Part shown: in pieces, positions 36,726 to 46,259 of the stretch
Layout of the letters: every line of letters begins with the position of its first letter
How positions within the stretch are numbered: position 1 is the first letter of the stretch
From: Flavobacteriales bacterium
Lineage (GTDB): Bacteria; Bacteroidota; Bacteroidia; Flavobacteriales_G; Salibacteraceae
Assembly (NCBI GenBank): GCA_018660685.1
Contig: JABJJW010000028.1
Location: 35,184-99,183 of the forward strand
DNA length: 64,000 nucleotides
Direction of reading: 5' to 3'
Translations under genes and position numbers: made by a program
Notes under the pieces: generated by a model
Told to the model about the DNA's origin: nothing
Database searches by the model: none
What the model saw: only the letters and a program-made list of their open reading frames with translations

Positions 36726-37751
36726 ATGGCTGATAGAACAGAATTAAGTGACATTGGGGAGTTCGGATTGATCGAACATCTTACAAAGGGCATTGAGCTC
36801 AAGAATAAATCCTCCATCAAAGGAATTGGCGACGATGCCGCGGTAATCGATCGAGGTGATCATGTTGAGGTCGTTTCTTCTGACCTTTTAGTCGAAGGAG
36901 TTCACTTCGACTTGGGCTACACTCCTTTCAAACATCTTGGGTATAAAGCAGTGGTCGTTAACGTCAGCGACATATGCGCGATGAACGCACAACCGACTCA
37001 CATACTTGTGAGTATTGCCGTTTCAAATCGTTTCCCGGTTGAAGTTTTAGACGAACTGTACGCCGGAATTAAGCTGGCTTGCGACACGTACGAAATTGAC
37101 TTTGTAGGAGGAGACACATCAACCAGCACCAGTGGATTGATGATTAGCGTCACAGCCATTGGATCAGCAGACAAAGACAAAATCGCCTATCGCTCTGGAG
37201 CCAAAGACAATGACTTGGTCTGTGTTTCAGGAGACCTCGGAGCAGCTTACATAGGATTGCAAATCTTGGAACGTGAAAAGCAGATATGGAAGGAGAATCC
37301 AAAGGTTCAACCCGACCTAGAAGGATTTGACTATGTCCTAGAGCGAATTCTGAAGCCAGAAGCTAGGAAAGATGTAGTCACAGCATTGGCGAAGAACGAA
37401 ATTCAACCAACTTCTATGATTGATATTTCAGATGGTCTCGGATCAGAGCTCTTGCATATTTGCAAATCAAGTGAGTGCGGTGTTCGTGTCTACGAAGACA
37501 AACTGCCAATTGATCCTACAACTGCTTCTCAGTCAAAGGAGTTTAAAATGGAGCCCTCTGTTTGCGCGATGAATGGAGGTGAGGACTACGAATTGCTATT
37601 CACAGTCGATCAAAAAGATTTTGAAAAAGTCAGGGCGATGGAAGAAGTCCACATCATTGGACACATCACCGACAAAGCTTCAGGAGCAGCCATCATCTAC
37701 CCACAAGGTGAGGAGATTGAGATCAAGGCTCAAGGCTGGAAGAGTTTCTAA
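36726..37751 (+). CDS. thiL: Thiamine-monophosphate kinase
   Basis: A 341-aa PurM/ThiL-fold kinase with IKGIGDDAAVID, SSDLLVEGVHFDL, VVNVSDICAMNAQPTHILVS and VGGDTSTSTSGL, which give the Asp-rich metal/ATP site, and IDISDGLGSELLHIC. It makes thiamine diphosphate from the monophosphate. The ATG at 36726 (MADRTELSDIGEFGLI) matches the usual family start; the track ORF's first 20 residues come from the nadD overlap and promoter. Confidence 0.94.
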   Translation: MADRTELSDIGEFGLIEHLTKGIELKNKSSIKGIGDDAAVIDRGDHVEVVSSDLLVEGVHFDLGYTPFKHLGYKAVVVNVSDICAMNAQPTHILVSIAVSNRFPVEVLDELYAGIKLACDTYEIDFVGGDTSTSTSGLMISVTAIGSADKDKIAYRSGAKDNDLVCVSGDLGAAYIGLQILEREKQIWKENPKVQPDLEGFDYVLERILKPEARKDVVTALAKNEIQPTSMIDISDGLGSELLHICKSSECGVRVYEDKLPIDPTTASQSKEFKMEPSVCAMNGGEDYELLFTVDQKDFEKVRAMEEVHIIGHITDKASGAAIIYPQGEEIEIKAQGWKSF

Positions 37752-37761
37752 TTTGTTTAAG

Positions 37762-38049
37762 TCAAAACAGATTAACCAAAATAAAAATTAAATCCACTAT
37801 GATGGCGAGTGCCATGGTGCGCATGATCCACTTCATTGGTTGAACCGCCAACATCATTGACAAGCTCAGCATCGTGAAGGCTGCGATGACACCAATCTGC
37901 CAAATGGCATCTTTCACGAATACGCCGACAGTAATCCCGCCGACAATCCCGATAATCAGGAACCCGAATGAAATAATCCCGAATCGGTCAAATTCATTGT
38001 TTTCCAGTCGTTGCCATAAGTTCCCGGTTTGTTGTTCTGTGCCTTCCAT
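37762..38049 (-). CDS. Small membrane protein of unknown function
   Basis: A 95-aa protein starting MEGTEQQTGNLWQRLENNEFDRFG, with three hydrophobic segments (IISFGFLIIGIVGGITVGVFV, IGVIAAFTMLSLSMMLAV, MALAIIVDLIFILVNLF). The polar N-terminus looks cytoplasmic. The ATG at 38049 is preferred to the one at 38073, as the longer N-terminus has no supporting feature. I recognise no family; it is convergent with thiL. Confidence 0.55.
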   Translation of the reverse strand: MEGTEQQTGNLWQRLENNEFDRFGIISFGFLIIGIVGGITVGVFVKDAIWQIGVIAAFTMLSLSMMLAVQPMKWIMRTMALAIIVDLIFILVNLF

Positions 38050-38176
38050 AGAGTTGATTGTTGGTAGGTTCAAAAAAAGCAGCTTGCTTCCATCGTACCG
38101 ATGATGGCCATTAGGTCAATTTCTGATCTTGATCAGGAAGATTAATCCTCGAATAAAAACTAGATTTGGGTGGTTC

Positions 38177-38959
38177 ATGAAATACATTGATCTGGATTTT
38201 CTTGAGGCTGAGTTCGACACAATTCAACAGAACTTCAATTCTGGCACACCCTTTAGGTGGTGTACGTTTGATGGGATATTTAAAAGTTCGGAAGCGGAGC
38301 TGGTTCTCAACGCTTATCCTGCTGTTGAAGATGGGAAGTGGGATGGCACTACCTACCTAGACCAGAAGAACAAATTTCAAAAGACCAAGTTTGAGTCCGG
38401 TAGCGTTTTCGACGCAGTGTTCGCTGAACTAAACAGCGACGAATTTTTGGGTTGGTTACAGCGCGTGACGAAATTAGAAGACAAAATTATTGGGGACGCG
38501 AATCTGTTCGGTGGTGGACTACACCAAAGCATCAACGGTGCTTTTTTAAACGTGCATGTTGACTACAACATCCACCCAGAGACACAATTTCATCGCCGTT
38601 TAAACACCATCGTCTACATGAACAAGGAGTGGAAGGACGAGTATAATGGTCATCTCGAACTCTGGGATTTAAGCAACAACAATAAAGTGCAAATAGCCCA
38701 AGTTGCTCCGGAATTTAATCGGTGCGTGATGTTTGAGACGAACGAGATTTCATTTCACGGCCACCCTAAACCACTAAACACTCCTGAAGGTATCAATCGA
38801 AAATCCTTGGCCACTTATTACTACACCAAAACGCGACCTGAAAGCGAAATCGCCCAAGATCATAACACAATCTACGTGAATACTGAAGGTGTAGCTGGCA
38901 GTGTAAAGAGGATTACTTCCGGCGTGAAAGCGCTATTGGAGCGGATTAATAAGAAGTGA
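38177..38959 (+). CDS. 2OG-Fe(II) dioxygenase family protein
   Basis: A 260-aa protein starting MKYIDLDFLEAEFDTIQQNF. The iron facial triad is visible: His and Asp in LNVHVDYNIHP and the distal His in EISFHGHP, with the 2-oxoglutarate-binding Arg in NRKSLATYYYT. The text resembles prolyl-4-hydroxylase-like 2OG oxygenases, which are often found near cell-surface glycan genes. The substrate is unknown. The ATG at 38177 is chosen over 38129 because homology-like content begins there. Confidence 0.82.
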   Translation: MKYIDLDFLEAEFDTIQQNFNSGTPFRWCTFDGIFKSSEAELVLNAYPAVEDGKWDGTTYLDQKNKFQKTKFESGSVFDAVFAELNSDEFLGWLQRVTKLEDKIIGDANLFGGGLHQSINGAFLNVHVDYNIHPETQFHRRLNTIVYMNKEWKDEYNGHLELWDLSNNNKVQIAQVAPEFNRCVMFETNEISFHGHPKPLNTPEGINRKSLATYYYTKTRPESEIAQDHNTIYVNTEGVAGSVKRITSGVKALLERINKK

Positions 38960-38968
38960 CAATAAAGC

Positions 38969-39751
38969 CTATTTCAGAATTTTCTTGAAAACTTGGATCG
39001 TCTCTTCTTTTGCTTCGATGTAACTCATGTGTCCGATTCCCTTGATCACATGAAGGGTAACAAACTCTGAAATCTTAGATAATTGTATTGATTCTTGGAT
39101 TGGAATTCGAGGGTCTTTGTCCCCAGCAACGATGTGAACGGGATATGGTGGGAATTTCAGAAGCAACTCACGATTCGGCCGAATCCGCATTCCTTCAAGA
39201 GCCGCCACCACTCCTTGCGAGGACGTCTTCACTGCCTCATCAATCAACTCCTTAATCTCTTTTTTAAACGTCTTCCGATTAACAGGACGAAATAGTAGTG
39301 GGATGGATTTTCGAATGAAGCTTGTCGGATTCTTCTTGATCAGAGTAGCTGCCCTTTTCCGATCTCTCTTTTTCTCGTTGGAGTCGGCCTTTGCTGTGCT
39401 TTGGTATAACACCAAATCTCTTAGGTTATCCGGATGCTTTTCGGCATAAGCCAAAGCGACATACCCTCCCATACTGTGTCCGACGATCGCATACTTACGA
39501 AGCCGAAGAGAACGAAAAACGGAATGAATCGCTTCTGCCATTTCATCCATTGTATGAACATAACCAATGCAATCGCTCTTTCCATGACCTGGCAAGTCCA
39601 CACAAATAACGCGATGCTTCTGGATGATTGATTTCTCAATGTCTTTCCACATGGTTAGATTTTCCAGAAATCCATGAATCAAGACTACCGCTGGCCCTTT
39701 GCCTCGGTCAGTAAAATGAATTGAAATATCCTTAAAGATGTGCTTAGGCAT
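38969..39751 (-). CDS. Alpha/beta-fold hydrolase
   Basis: A 260-aa hydrolase. The oxyanion region is VVLIHGFLENLTMWKD, the nucleophile elbow is VGHSMGGYVAL, the acid is in AGDKDPRIP and the His is in IKGIGHMSYIE, so the triad is complete. There is no signal peptide. The substrate is unknown. Its start overlaps the end of the upstream aminopeptidase gene by 8 bp, so they form a two-gene operon. Confidence 0.88.
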   Translation of the reverse strand: MPKHIFKDISIHFTDRGKGPAVVLIHGFLENLTMWKDIEKSIIQKHRVICVDLPGHGKSDCIGYVHTMDEMAEAIHSVFRSLRLRKYAIVGHSMGGYVALAYAEKHPDNLRDLVLYQSTAKADSNEKKRDRKRAATLIKKNPTSFIRKSIPLLFRPVNRKTFKKEIKELIDEAVKTSSQGVVAALEGMRIRPNRELLLKFPPYPVHIVAGDKDPRIPIQESIQLSKISEFVTLHVIKGIGHMSYIEAKEETIQVFKKILK

Positions 39752-41033
39752 TCATCAAATCCTCAATCTCCTCCGCTTCGATTGGAATGTTCTCCATCAA
39801 GTTTTTGTGCCCAGAATCGGTGATAATATAGTCATCCTCTAGACGGATTCCCAAGTTCTCCTCGAGAATGTAAATCCCCGGTTCAACGGTGAAGGCTGAC
39901 CCCGCTGGAATCGGTGCATTCCATGGTCCGTAATCATGCGTGTCCAAACCAATGTAGTGAGACGTTCCGTGCATGAAGTACTTTTTGTAGGCTGGCCACT
40001 CAGGATTCTGATTCTTGATGTCGTCCATGGTGATCAAGTTAAGATCAACCAGTTCTTTCTCCATCAAACTACCGACTTCTACGTGGTATTGCTTGAGTGT
40101 TTTCCCAGGTCTCAGAACCTCAATGGCTCCATTTTTCACCCGGAGAACAGCATCGTATACCGCTCTTTGTCGTTTCGTGAAACGACCATTCACCGGGACA
40201 GATCGCGTCAAGTCAGAAGCATAGTTAGCATACTCAGCCCCAAAGTCCATGAGGATAACGTCGCCATCCTTACATTCTTGATTATTTTCAATGTAGTGTA
40301 GAACACAAGCATTTCTACCAGAACCCAAGATTGGTGTATAGGCAAAACCTTGTGAGCGATTTCGAATGAATTCGTGCCATAGCTCAGCTTCGATTTCATA
40401 TTCCATTACTCCAGGCTTGATGAATGGAAGAATTCTTCTCACTCCTTTCTCCGTGATGTCGCAAGCCTTTTGCATTAGATCAATTTCTATCGAATGCTTT
40501 ACTGCCCTCAGCTCGTGTAAAAATGGATTGCTCCTCAAGTAGTTGTGTACAGGATACTTTTCCATGCACCATTCGATCCAGCGATCTTCTCTTGTCTGAG
40601 CTTCAGTATTCGCCCTCCAATGCTCATTGGTATTGATGTAGACATGTTCAGCCTCACTCATCAATTGATTAAAAATCGTCTCAAATTGATCAAGCCAGTA
40701 GATCTTTTGTATACCAGAAGTTGCAATTGCCGCTGTCTTGTCTAGTTTTTCACCTTCCCAAATCGCAATATGCTCGTTGGTCTCCTTTAGGAACAATAAC
40801 TCTCGGTGATTCGGGTTGTGGCATTCAGGGAACAGAACCAAAATGCTCTCCTCCTGATCAACTCCTGAAAGCCATAAAATGTCTGTGTGTTGTTTGAAAG
40901 AACGAGTACTATCGGCACTCGTGGTAATAATGTCGTTGCTATTGAAAACAGCCAATGCCCTTGATTCCATGCGTGAAGAGAAGTTCTTCCTGTTTTGAAT
41001 GTAGAGGCTGTTATCGATTCTATCGTACTTCAT
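39744..41033 (-). CDS. Xaa-Pro aminopeptidase (M24B family)
   Basis: A 429-aa protein with an N-terminal aminopeptidase P domain (DILWLSGVDQEESILVLFPE) and a pita-bread catalytic domain. The five metal ligands are visible: DFGAEYANYASDLTRSVP (two Asp), HGTSHYIGLDTHD (His), VEPGIYI (Glu) and GIRLEDDYII (Glu). It removes N-terminal residues next to proline and acts in the cytosol. It is divergent from the polysaccharide cluster. Confidence 0.92.
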   Translation of the reverse strand: MKYDRIDNSLYIQNRKNFSSRMESRALAVFNSNDIITTSADSTRSFKQHTDILWLSGVDQEESILVLFPECHNPNHRELLFLKETNEHIAIWEGEKLDKTAAIATSGIQKIYWLDQFETIFNQLMSEAEHVYINTNEHWRANTEAQTREDRWIEWCMEKYPVHNYLRSNPFLHELRAVKHSIEIDLMQKACDITEKGVRRILPFIKPGVMEYEIEAELWHEFIRNRSQGFAYTPILGSGRNACVLHYIENNQECKDGDVILMDFGAEYANYASDLTRSVPVNGRFTKRQRAVYDAVLRVKNGAIEVLRPGKTLKQYHVEVGSLMEKELVDLNLITMDDIKNQNPEWPAYKKYFMHGTSHYIGLDTHDYGPWNAPIPAGSAFTVEPGIYILEENLGIRLEDDYIITDSGHKNLMENIPIEAEEIEDLMNA

Positions 41034-41116
41034 TGTAATCCGATTATCTTACAAATGAAGCAGAATATCCTCACTTTATCCAGTGGATGCTTTGTTCGTT
41101 CAAATTCTAGTTGGCG

Positions 41117-41124
41117 TAAGTTTG
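41117..41124 (+). promoter_or_regulatory. Promoter of the first glycosyltransferase: TAAGTTTG with -33 TTG
   Basis: Exact TAnnTTTG match nine bases before the ATG at 41134. A TTG at 41093-41095 lies 21 bases upstream, giving a full -33/-7 pair. Confidence 0.6.
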
Positions 41125-41133
41125 CATCAACTG

Positions 41134-42309
41134 ATGAGGCTACTCTATATTTCATTTTGGTCAATCGATAATGGGCTAACTCATGCTACAATTTTTCCTG
41201 TCCTTCGATATCTGATTAAGGAAAAACTGGTTTTGTCAATTACGCTGACCACTCCTGAAAGCAAACACAACGATGTATCGTTCCACGGTATTGAAGGTGT
41301 TACGTGGTTACCTATTTACACCGCCAAGAAAAATGTCAATGAGTCGGGCTTCTGGCAAATAATCACTCTTCTCAGGGGAGTTGGAAAACATTTGAGGAAC
41401 CACAAGTTGAAATACGACATGCTCTGGGCACGAGGCGCAGTAGCCGGCGGCGTTGCTTCTCTTCTGAGCAAGGTATTTTCTCTTCCCTTTGGAGTGGAAT
41501 CTTTTGAACCACACTCAGATTATATGCTTGAAAGTGGCGCTTGGAAGGACGGTCAGAAATACAGAATCCAAAAGAAGCAAGAGGCTCGAGCAATGAAGAA
41601 TGCCTCCATTCTAATCACGGTTTCAAGCCAATATACCGAGTACCTCAAATCAAATGGTCTGACTAATGTGCATACGATTCCATGTTCGCTTGATTTTGAT
41701 GAGATGCCCTTTGATAGCTCCATTCGAGAAGAAATTAGGAGCAGTCTTCCTCAGGTAGATAACCAATGGATCGTTGGAATATATGTGGGCAAATTCGGCG
41801 ACATCTACTACGATGATGAATTCTTCGACTACATAGGCCGTCTTCTTCATTCGGATGAAAACTACTTTCAAATCATTCTTACTCCGATGCTTGATCATGC
41901 GAAACGCGCATTTGAAAAGAGAGGAATTTCAGCTGAGCGATTTTTGATCAAGAAAGTTCCTCATTCGGAAATTGGCGCCTATTTAAGTGCTGCTGATATT
42001 GGATTCTGTCCGGTTAGACAGACCAAGAGTAAGAAGTATATGTCGCCAGTAAAGACTGGAGAATATCTCGCCGTAGGGCTCCCGATAATTGTCACCAAAG
42101 ACATCAGCGATGATTCTCAACTCATTGAGGAAAACGAAATAGGATTAGTCGTGGATTTTGAAGATGAAAACGCTCGAACTGCTATCCCTGACTTACGGAA
42201 GCTTTCCTCGATCTCAGAAAGAACTCAAATTCAAGAGCTCGGTGCACTCTATCGAGACTCCAAGCACAATTTCAAGGTCTACAACCAAGTTTTTAAGGCG
42301 CTAACTTGA
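41134..42309 (+). CDS. Glycosyltransferase, GT4-like
   Basis: A 391-aa GT-B enzyme. The N-terminal domain (MRLLYISFWSIDNGLTHATIFPVLRYL) contains the DMLWARGAVAGG segment. The C-terminal domain has KFGDIYYDDEFFDYIGRLL, VPHSEIGAYLSAADIGFCPVR and the donor-binding PVKTGEYLAVGLPIIVT (E-x7-E-like region reduced to a single Glu). I moved the start to 41134 because the track ORF begins upstream of an excellent promoter. It lies at the left edge of the polysaccharide cluster and its end overlaps a convergent GT2 gene by 17 bp. Confidence 0.82.
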   Translation: MRLLYISFWSIDNGLTHATIFPVLRYLIKEKLVLSITLTTPESKHNDVSFHGIEGVTWLPIYTAKKNVNESGFWQIITLLRGVGKHLRNHKLKYDMLWARGAVAGGVASLLSKVFSLPFGVESFEPHSDYMLESGAWKDGQKYRIQKKQEARAMKNASILITVSSQYTEYLKSNGLTNVHTIPCSLDFDEMPFDSSIREEIRSSLPQVDNQWIVGIYVGKFGDIYYDDEFFDYIGRLLHSDENYFQIILTPMLDHAKRAFEKRGISAERFLIKKVPHSEIGAYLSAADIGFCPVRQTKSKKYMSPVKTGEYLAVGLPIIVTKDISDDSQLIEENEIGLVVDFEDENARTAIPDLRKLSSISERTQIQELGALYRDSKHNFKVYNQVFKALT

Positions 42310-43111
42310 TCCACGCCTTGAGTGCTTCCAAAAGTTGAAAGTTCTTGAGGAAGGATCGAAACATTATTCTTCGTGCAGCAGTTTTGTAGCTCTTGATGTT
42401 AGAATCTGAAATCCCCTCTAGGACTTCCAACTCCTTTCCTACTTTTATGTAGCCTGCTATCAAACCATTCAGGTTATTCATTGCAGACTCACCATGCTTT
42501 CGGTAAAAAAGCACCGTTTCACTCGTGTAGGAATATTTAACATCACCGGCATATTCGGCATAGAATAGCAGCTCTTCACCATGACTCAGACCAGGCCTAA
42601 AGGCGTATTCAACATCCTTCTTTCTCAACATCCAAGTATTTCCGAAGAAACACGTCCCGTCTAAGCTCAGTAATGGCACTAGCGGAATACCATGAAACGA
42701 CGGTTTGTAGCGAGCTATCACGTTGCTCAAATCTTGATGAAACGTAAGAGTCGATCCATCAACCGCTCCAATTTGATCATCTTCTTGCAGTATTTTTGCG
42801 CGAGACCGCAGGCTTTCAAGTGGAAGGACGTCGTCACCATCTAGGAAGGTGAATAATTTGCCCGTCATTCTTTTTAAGCCCTCGTTCCTGCCTACACTGA
42901 CACCCAAATTTTCATTGAGATTCACCAGGACAATTCGCTCATCACTAAGTTCATTTAGGATTTCAGCCGTGCCATCGTTAGAACCATTGTTAATGATCAG
43001 CCATTCCCAGTCTGATAATGATTGTGCTAATACCGACTGAATGCATTGCTCCAAGTAGTCGGCATTATTGAATGTTACGGTGATTATGGACACCAAAGGA
43101 GCTGAATTCAT
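42293..43111 (-). CDS. Glycosyltransferase family 2
   Basis: A 272-aa GT-A enzyme: VSIITVTFNNADYLEQCIQSVLAQSLSDWEWLIINNGSNDGT, followed by the metal-binding FLDGDDVLP (DxD type) and the acceptor-region Glu in SHGEELLFYAEY. There is a C-terminal helical region and no membrane segment. The start ATG at 43111 gives the standard GT2 N-terminus; the 58-residue track extension is composed of unrelated sequence. TTCTTTTGCCCT directly precedes the ATG. It reads opposite to the rest of the cluster. Confidence 0.87.
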   Translation of the reverse strand: MNSAPLVSIITVTFNNADYLEQCIQSVLAQSLSDWEWLIINNGSNDGTAEILNELSDERIVLVNLNENLGVSVGRNEGLKRMTGKLFTFLDGDDVLPLESLRSRAKILQEDDQIGAVDGSTLTFHQDLSNVIARYKPSFHGIPLVPLLSLDGTCFFGNTWMLRKKDVEYAFRPGLSHGEELLFYAEYAGDVKYSYTSETVLFYRKHGESAMNNLNGLIAGYIKVGKELEVLEGISDSNIKSYKTAARRIMFRSFLKNFQLLEALKAWIKLAP

Positions 43112-43199
43112 AGGGCAAAAGAATAAAGAATCGAAATACGGCCAAGAATTCATACTCCGACGACCCAACCTAAGCCCTAATTTGAAGGTATTATCTCCA

Positions 43200-43207
43200 T
43201 ACATTTG
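43200..43207 (+). promoter_or_regulatory. -7 promoter element TACATTTG before the signal-peptide stub
   Basis: Exact TAnnTTTG match seven bases before the ATG at 43215, so the stub still carries a standard promoter. Confidence 0.5.
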
Positions 43208-43214
43208 TCTAGCG

Positions 43215-43385
43215 ATGTTTGAGCGCATCACTTTATTGGCCCTTCCCGTGATTTTACTGATGTTTTTAGGAATTCCCCGGTCCAATGCTCAATGCCCTGC
43301 TATGCCCATTCAAATGACTGATTCTTCGTGTGAAATTGTGCTTGGAAATAGCAGCGAGACATTCCAAATTTTATTCAACCCATAG
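43215..43385 (+). pseudogene. Signal-peptide stub of a secreted protein (probable 3' truncation)
   Basis: A 56-aa ORF with a perfect promoter, an ATG start and a complete signal peptide (MFERITLLALPVILLMFLGIPRSNAQ). Only about 30 mature residues follow (CPAMPIQMTDSSCEIVLGN…) before a TAG stop. The mature text looks like the opening of a large Cys-containing adhesin or T9SS cargo rather than a finished small protein. The flippase frame begins two bases later. It could be a real micro-secreted protein, but a 5' remnant of a deleted gene seems more likely. Confidence 0.55.
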
Positions 43386-43386
43386 A

Positions 43387-44685
43387 TTGAATATTTCAAA
43401 GAATATATTCTACAATCTACTCTCTCAGCTTCCACAAATCCTGTCGGGATTGATAGTGAGTATATTCTCTACCCGAATTCTTGGACCTGAGGGCAAAGGA
43501 GTATTTGGGGTCTTGACCTCTGATATTCTCTTGTTTGGGTTGATCATGAATCTTGGTATTCAGATGGCCACCGGCTATTTCATCTCGAGCAAGCAAACTG
43601 AGCCACGTAAAATACTGGGAGTAGGAATCTATCACTGGATGATCAACCTCATCTTGCTCGGAGGTGCGTTCGGCGTTCTGTATCAAATACAACCTGTCAA
43701 CATCCTCATACCAAGGATGGGGGCTCAATGGTTGCCTTATGCATATGTCTTTGCCTCATTCTCGCTTAACTACATGAACACCTTACTGAACGCCATTTTC
43801 ATTGGCAGTAAAAAGTTCAGATACATAAATCAATCCCTTATCCTCAAAGCGTTTAGCGACATTGTTTTCTTCTCGATTCTCTACTACTTACACTTACAAA
43901 GTGAGCTAGGCATGCAAGAAGTAATGGGAGCTTTCTTCCTAGTCATCGCACTTCAGTCGCTCTTCTGGATTATCTCCTACATGAAAGAATTTGGCGAGGC
44001 ACCTCAAATGAACAAAGGTGTAATAGCCCAGGTATCCATGCTGCTAGGCTTCTCGCTTATTGGCTATTTGTCTAACCTCTTGAACTTTTTGAACTATCGC
44101 CTAGATCTATGGGTAGTTGAGTACTTCACAACCATCGATCAGGTCGGGTTCTATGTATTTGCGGTGAATTTGACGCAGATGATGTGGCTTATATCGGATC
44201 CTATCGCTGGCATCCTCAAACCAAATCTTGCTGACCCTGATGTAAAGGATCGTGTTTCAATTTTTAGTGCCTTTCAAAGAGCAAATGCTACCATCATTCT
44301 GATCATAAGTCTAATCGCCTGGCTCATCGCCGACCTGCTCATAACATTGCTTTATGGATCAGAATTCTCCGCTTCCATCCTACCCTTTAAAATTCTTCTC
44401 ATCGGCAATTTTTTCGCCTGTAGTTCAAAGGTGTTTGCGGTCTATAATGTTGTCACCAACAACATCAAATTCAATTTACAGGCAACTGCATTTGGGCTGA
44501 TGCTCACTGTGATATTCGACCTTCTTTTCATTCCAGAAAATGGAATAATCGGCGCGGCTTGGGCATCCAATATTGCCTATTTTGGGACCTTTGCATACTT
44601 GGTATTGGTTTGTCGATTCAAGTTGGACTTGAAAATCAACAACCTCTTCCTATTCACTAAAAAAGACCTTCAATTTCTTCAGTGA
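43387..44685 (+). CDS. Polysaccharide flippase (Wzx/MATE-like, oligosaccharide translocase)
   Basis: A 432-aa protein with about 12-14 transmembrane segments. It opens LNISKNIFYNLLSQLPQILSGLIVSIFSTRILGPEGKGVFGVL, the usual start of Wzx/RfbX-type flippases (…RLLGPEGxGxY…). It moves lipid-linked glycan across the inner membrane. I place the start at the TTG at 43387 because the residues before it in the track ORF read through the signal-peptide stub. No other good start is visible. It ends in TGATG, coupled to the methyltransferase. Confidence 0.85.
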   Translation: MNISKNIFYNLLSQLPQILSGLIVSIFSTRILGPEGKGVFGVLTSDILLFGLIMNLGIQMATGYFISSKQTEPRKILGVGIYHWMINLILLGGAFGVLYQIQPVNILIPRMGAQWLPYAYVFASFSLNYMNTLLNAIFIGSKKFRYINQSLILKAFSDIVFFSILYYLHLQSELGMQEVMGAFFLVIALQSLFWIISYMKEFGEAPQMNKGVIAQVSMLLGFSLIGYLSNLLNFLNYRLDLWVVEYFTTIDQVGFYVFAVNLTQMMWLISDPIAGILKPNLADPDVKDRVSIFSAFQRANATIILIISLIAWLIADLLITLLYGSEFSASILPFKILLIGNFFACSSKVFAVYNVVTNNIKFNLQATAFGLMLTVIFDLLFIPENGIIGAAWASNIAYFGTFAYLVLVCRFKLDLKINNLFLFTKKDLQFLQ

Positions 44686-45389
44686 TGAGTGATGTAGAAA
44701 AGTTTTATGATGAGTTTGCCGATAAGCAAGAAGACGCAGGCATCAACCGCCGTCATGTTAGCATCGATAACTGGCTTACTGAATTCGGGTTAAAGACGAA
44801 TCATCAAGTTCTTGAAATTGGCTGTGGCGTCGGGACTCAAACAGAACTATTGGCAAAGCGTCTAAACGAAGGATCGATCACTGCGTGTGACATCAGTTCT
44901 GAGAGTGTAAAACGGGCCGAGAGTCGATTGAATGGTTTCAGCAACGCGAAATTCATCGCTTGCGACATTGTTGAATACAACATGGAAGGCAGCTATGACT
45001 TCATCATAATGCCAGATGTTCTTGAGCACATTCCGATCGACCAACATCGTAGGCTTTTTGTAAAACTGTCACAGCTGCTCAAAGAGGAGGGCAGTCTTGT
45101 AATTCATATTCCAGACCCATATTACAATCAATGGGTATCCATTCATCGGCCAGAACTGCAACAGATTATAGATCAAAACTTATTTATGCCACTAATAATC
45201 AAACCAATTTATGATGCCGGCTTATGCATAGAATATCTAAAAACATATGATTTGCACGCAAATAATGGTGACTATCAAGTAATCTTAATAAGAAAAGTAA
45301 GAGACAAACTATACGATCCGCTCATTAGATCAAAATCCCCAATAGCAAAACTTATTTGGAAACTGAAATCTTTCTTTCATATTACTTAG
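44685..45389 (+). CDS. Class I SAM-dependent methyltransferase
   Basis: A 234-aa methyltransferase: motif I VLEIGCGVGTQTELL, the acidic end of beta-2 in ITACDISSESVK, and DFIIMPDVLEHIPIDQHRRLF (motif IV). It probably methylates a sugar or glycolipid within the polysaccharide pathway, inferred from context. The ATG shares a base with the flippase stop. Base composition turns clearly A/T-rich within its last third, from about 45160. Confidence 0.87.
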   Translation: MSDVEKFYDEFADKQEDAGINRRHVSIDNWLTEFGLKTNHQVLEIGCGVGTQTELLAKRLNEGSITACDISSESVKRAESRLNGFSNAKFIACDIVEYNMEGSYDFIIMPDVLEHIPIDQHRRLFVKLSQLLKEEGSLVIHIPDPYYNQWVSIHRPELQQIIDQNLFMPLIIKPIYDAGLCIEYLKTYDLHANNGDYQVILIRKVRDKLYDPLIRSKSPIAKLIWKLKSFFHIT

Positions 45390-45431
45390 GTCAGAATAAC
45401 TTTAGAAGATGAATCAAGATAATTAATTGTG

Positions 45432-46259
45432 ATGATCAATCAGTTAAAAAAAATAGCATCACAAGCCTACTACGAAAAAGGTGCAAGACAAGTTTGGGAA
45501 ATTACTAAGATTATTAGTCGATTTCTACTCAATTGGCAATATAACCCCGAACAGAAATTTATAATTTTTGGGCAAGGCCGAACTGGCTCTACTCTTTTGC
45601 TGCAGTTAATTAACAGCTCAGAAAATGTTTACTGTGACGGTGAAATCTACAGCACTGAATTTCCATTCAGAATATGGAGAAAAGGACTTGCGACAAAAGT
45701 CTACTTAAAAATAAGGAGTAAAGCATTTGGGGTGAAAATTTACGGTTGTAGAATAAAGATTTACGACCTTTATAGGCACCAGTGCATGAGCACAGACGAA
45801 TCCATTACATTCATAAACACTCTTGCAAAAGATGGATGGAAGATTATTCATCTTACCCGAACAAATAAATTTAGACAGTGCCTTTCGAGTCTTGTGGCAG
45901 AGGAAAGAAATGTTTACCATTTTCAAGACGAAAGCACCAAAACCAAGCAAAAAGTGACGATAAAAACGGAAGAAATCCCAGAGCGAATTAAGTTGTTGCG
46001 CATTTTTGACAAACAAGAACAGGATTCATTGAAGGATGTTTCCGTTCTATCTGTGAACTATGAAAAGGATCTGGAGAACCAAATTAACCATCAAGCTACT
46101 CTGAATAAGATTTGTGCATTCTTAAATATTCCGGAAGTCGAAGCCAACGTTCAACTTACACGCACAAGTACATCAACATTAGAAAATTATATTGAAAATC
46201 ATGAGGCACTTAAGTCAGTCTTGATTTCTGAAAATCTTCAGCATTACCTCAGTGAATGA
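45432..46259 (+). CDS. Sulfotransferase family protein
   Basis: A 275-aa protein with the PAPS 5'-phosphosulfate loop FGQGRTGSTLLLQLINS and the later 3'-phosphate-binding segment IHLTRTNKFRQCLSSLVAEE. This layout resembles Stf0/heparan-type sulfotransferases. It probably adds sulfate to the surface polysaccharide, a common trait of marine bacteria. The ATG at 45432 is preferred to the preceding GTG. The gene is A/T-rich relative to flanking housekeeping genes, and its end overlaps the next gene by 4 bp (ATGA). Confidence 0.8.
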   Translation: MINQLKKIASQAYYEKGARQVWEITKIISRFLLNWQYNPEQKFIIFGQGRTGSTLLLQLINSSENVYCDGEIYSTEFPFRIWRKGLATKVYLKIRSKAFGVKIYGCRIKIYDLYRHQCMSTDESITFINTLAKDGWKIIHLTRTNKFRQCLSSLVAEERNVYHFQDESTKTKQKVTIKTEEIPERIKLLRIFDKQEQDSLKDVSVLSVNYEKDLENQINHQATLNKICAFLNIPEVEANVQLTRTSTSTLENYIENHEALKSVLISENLQHYLSE

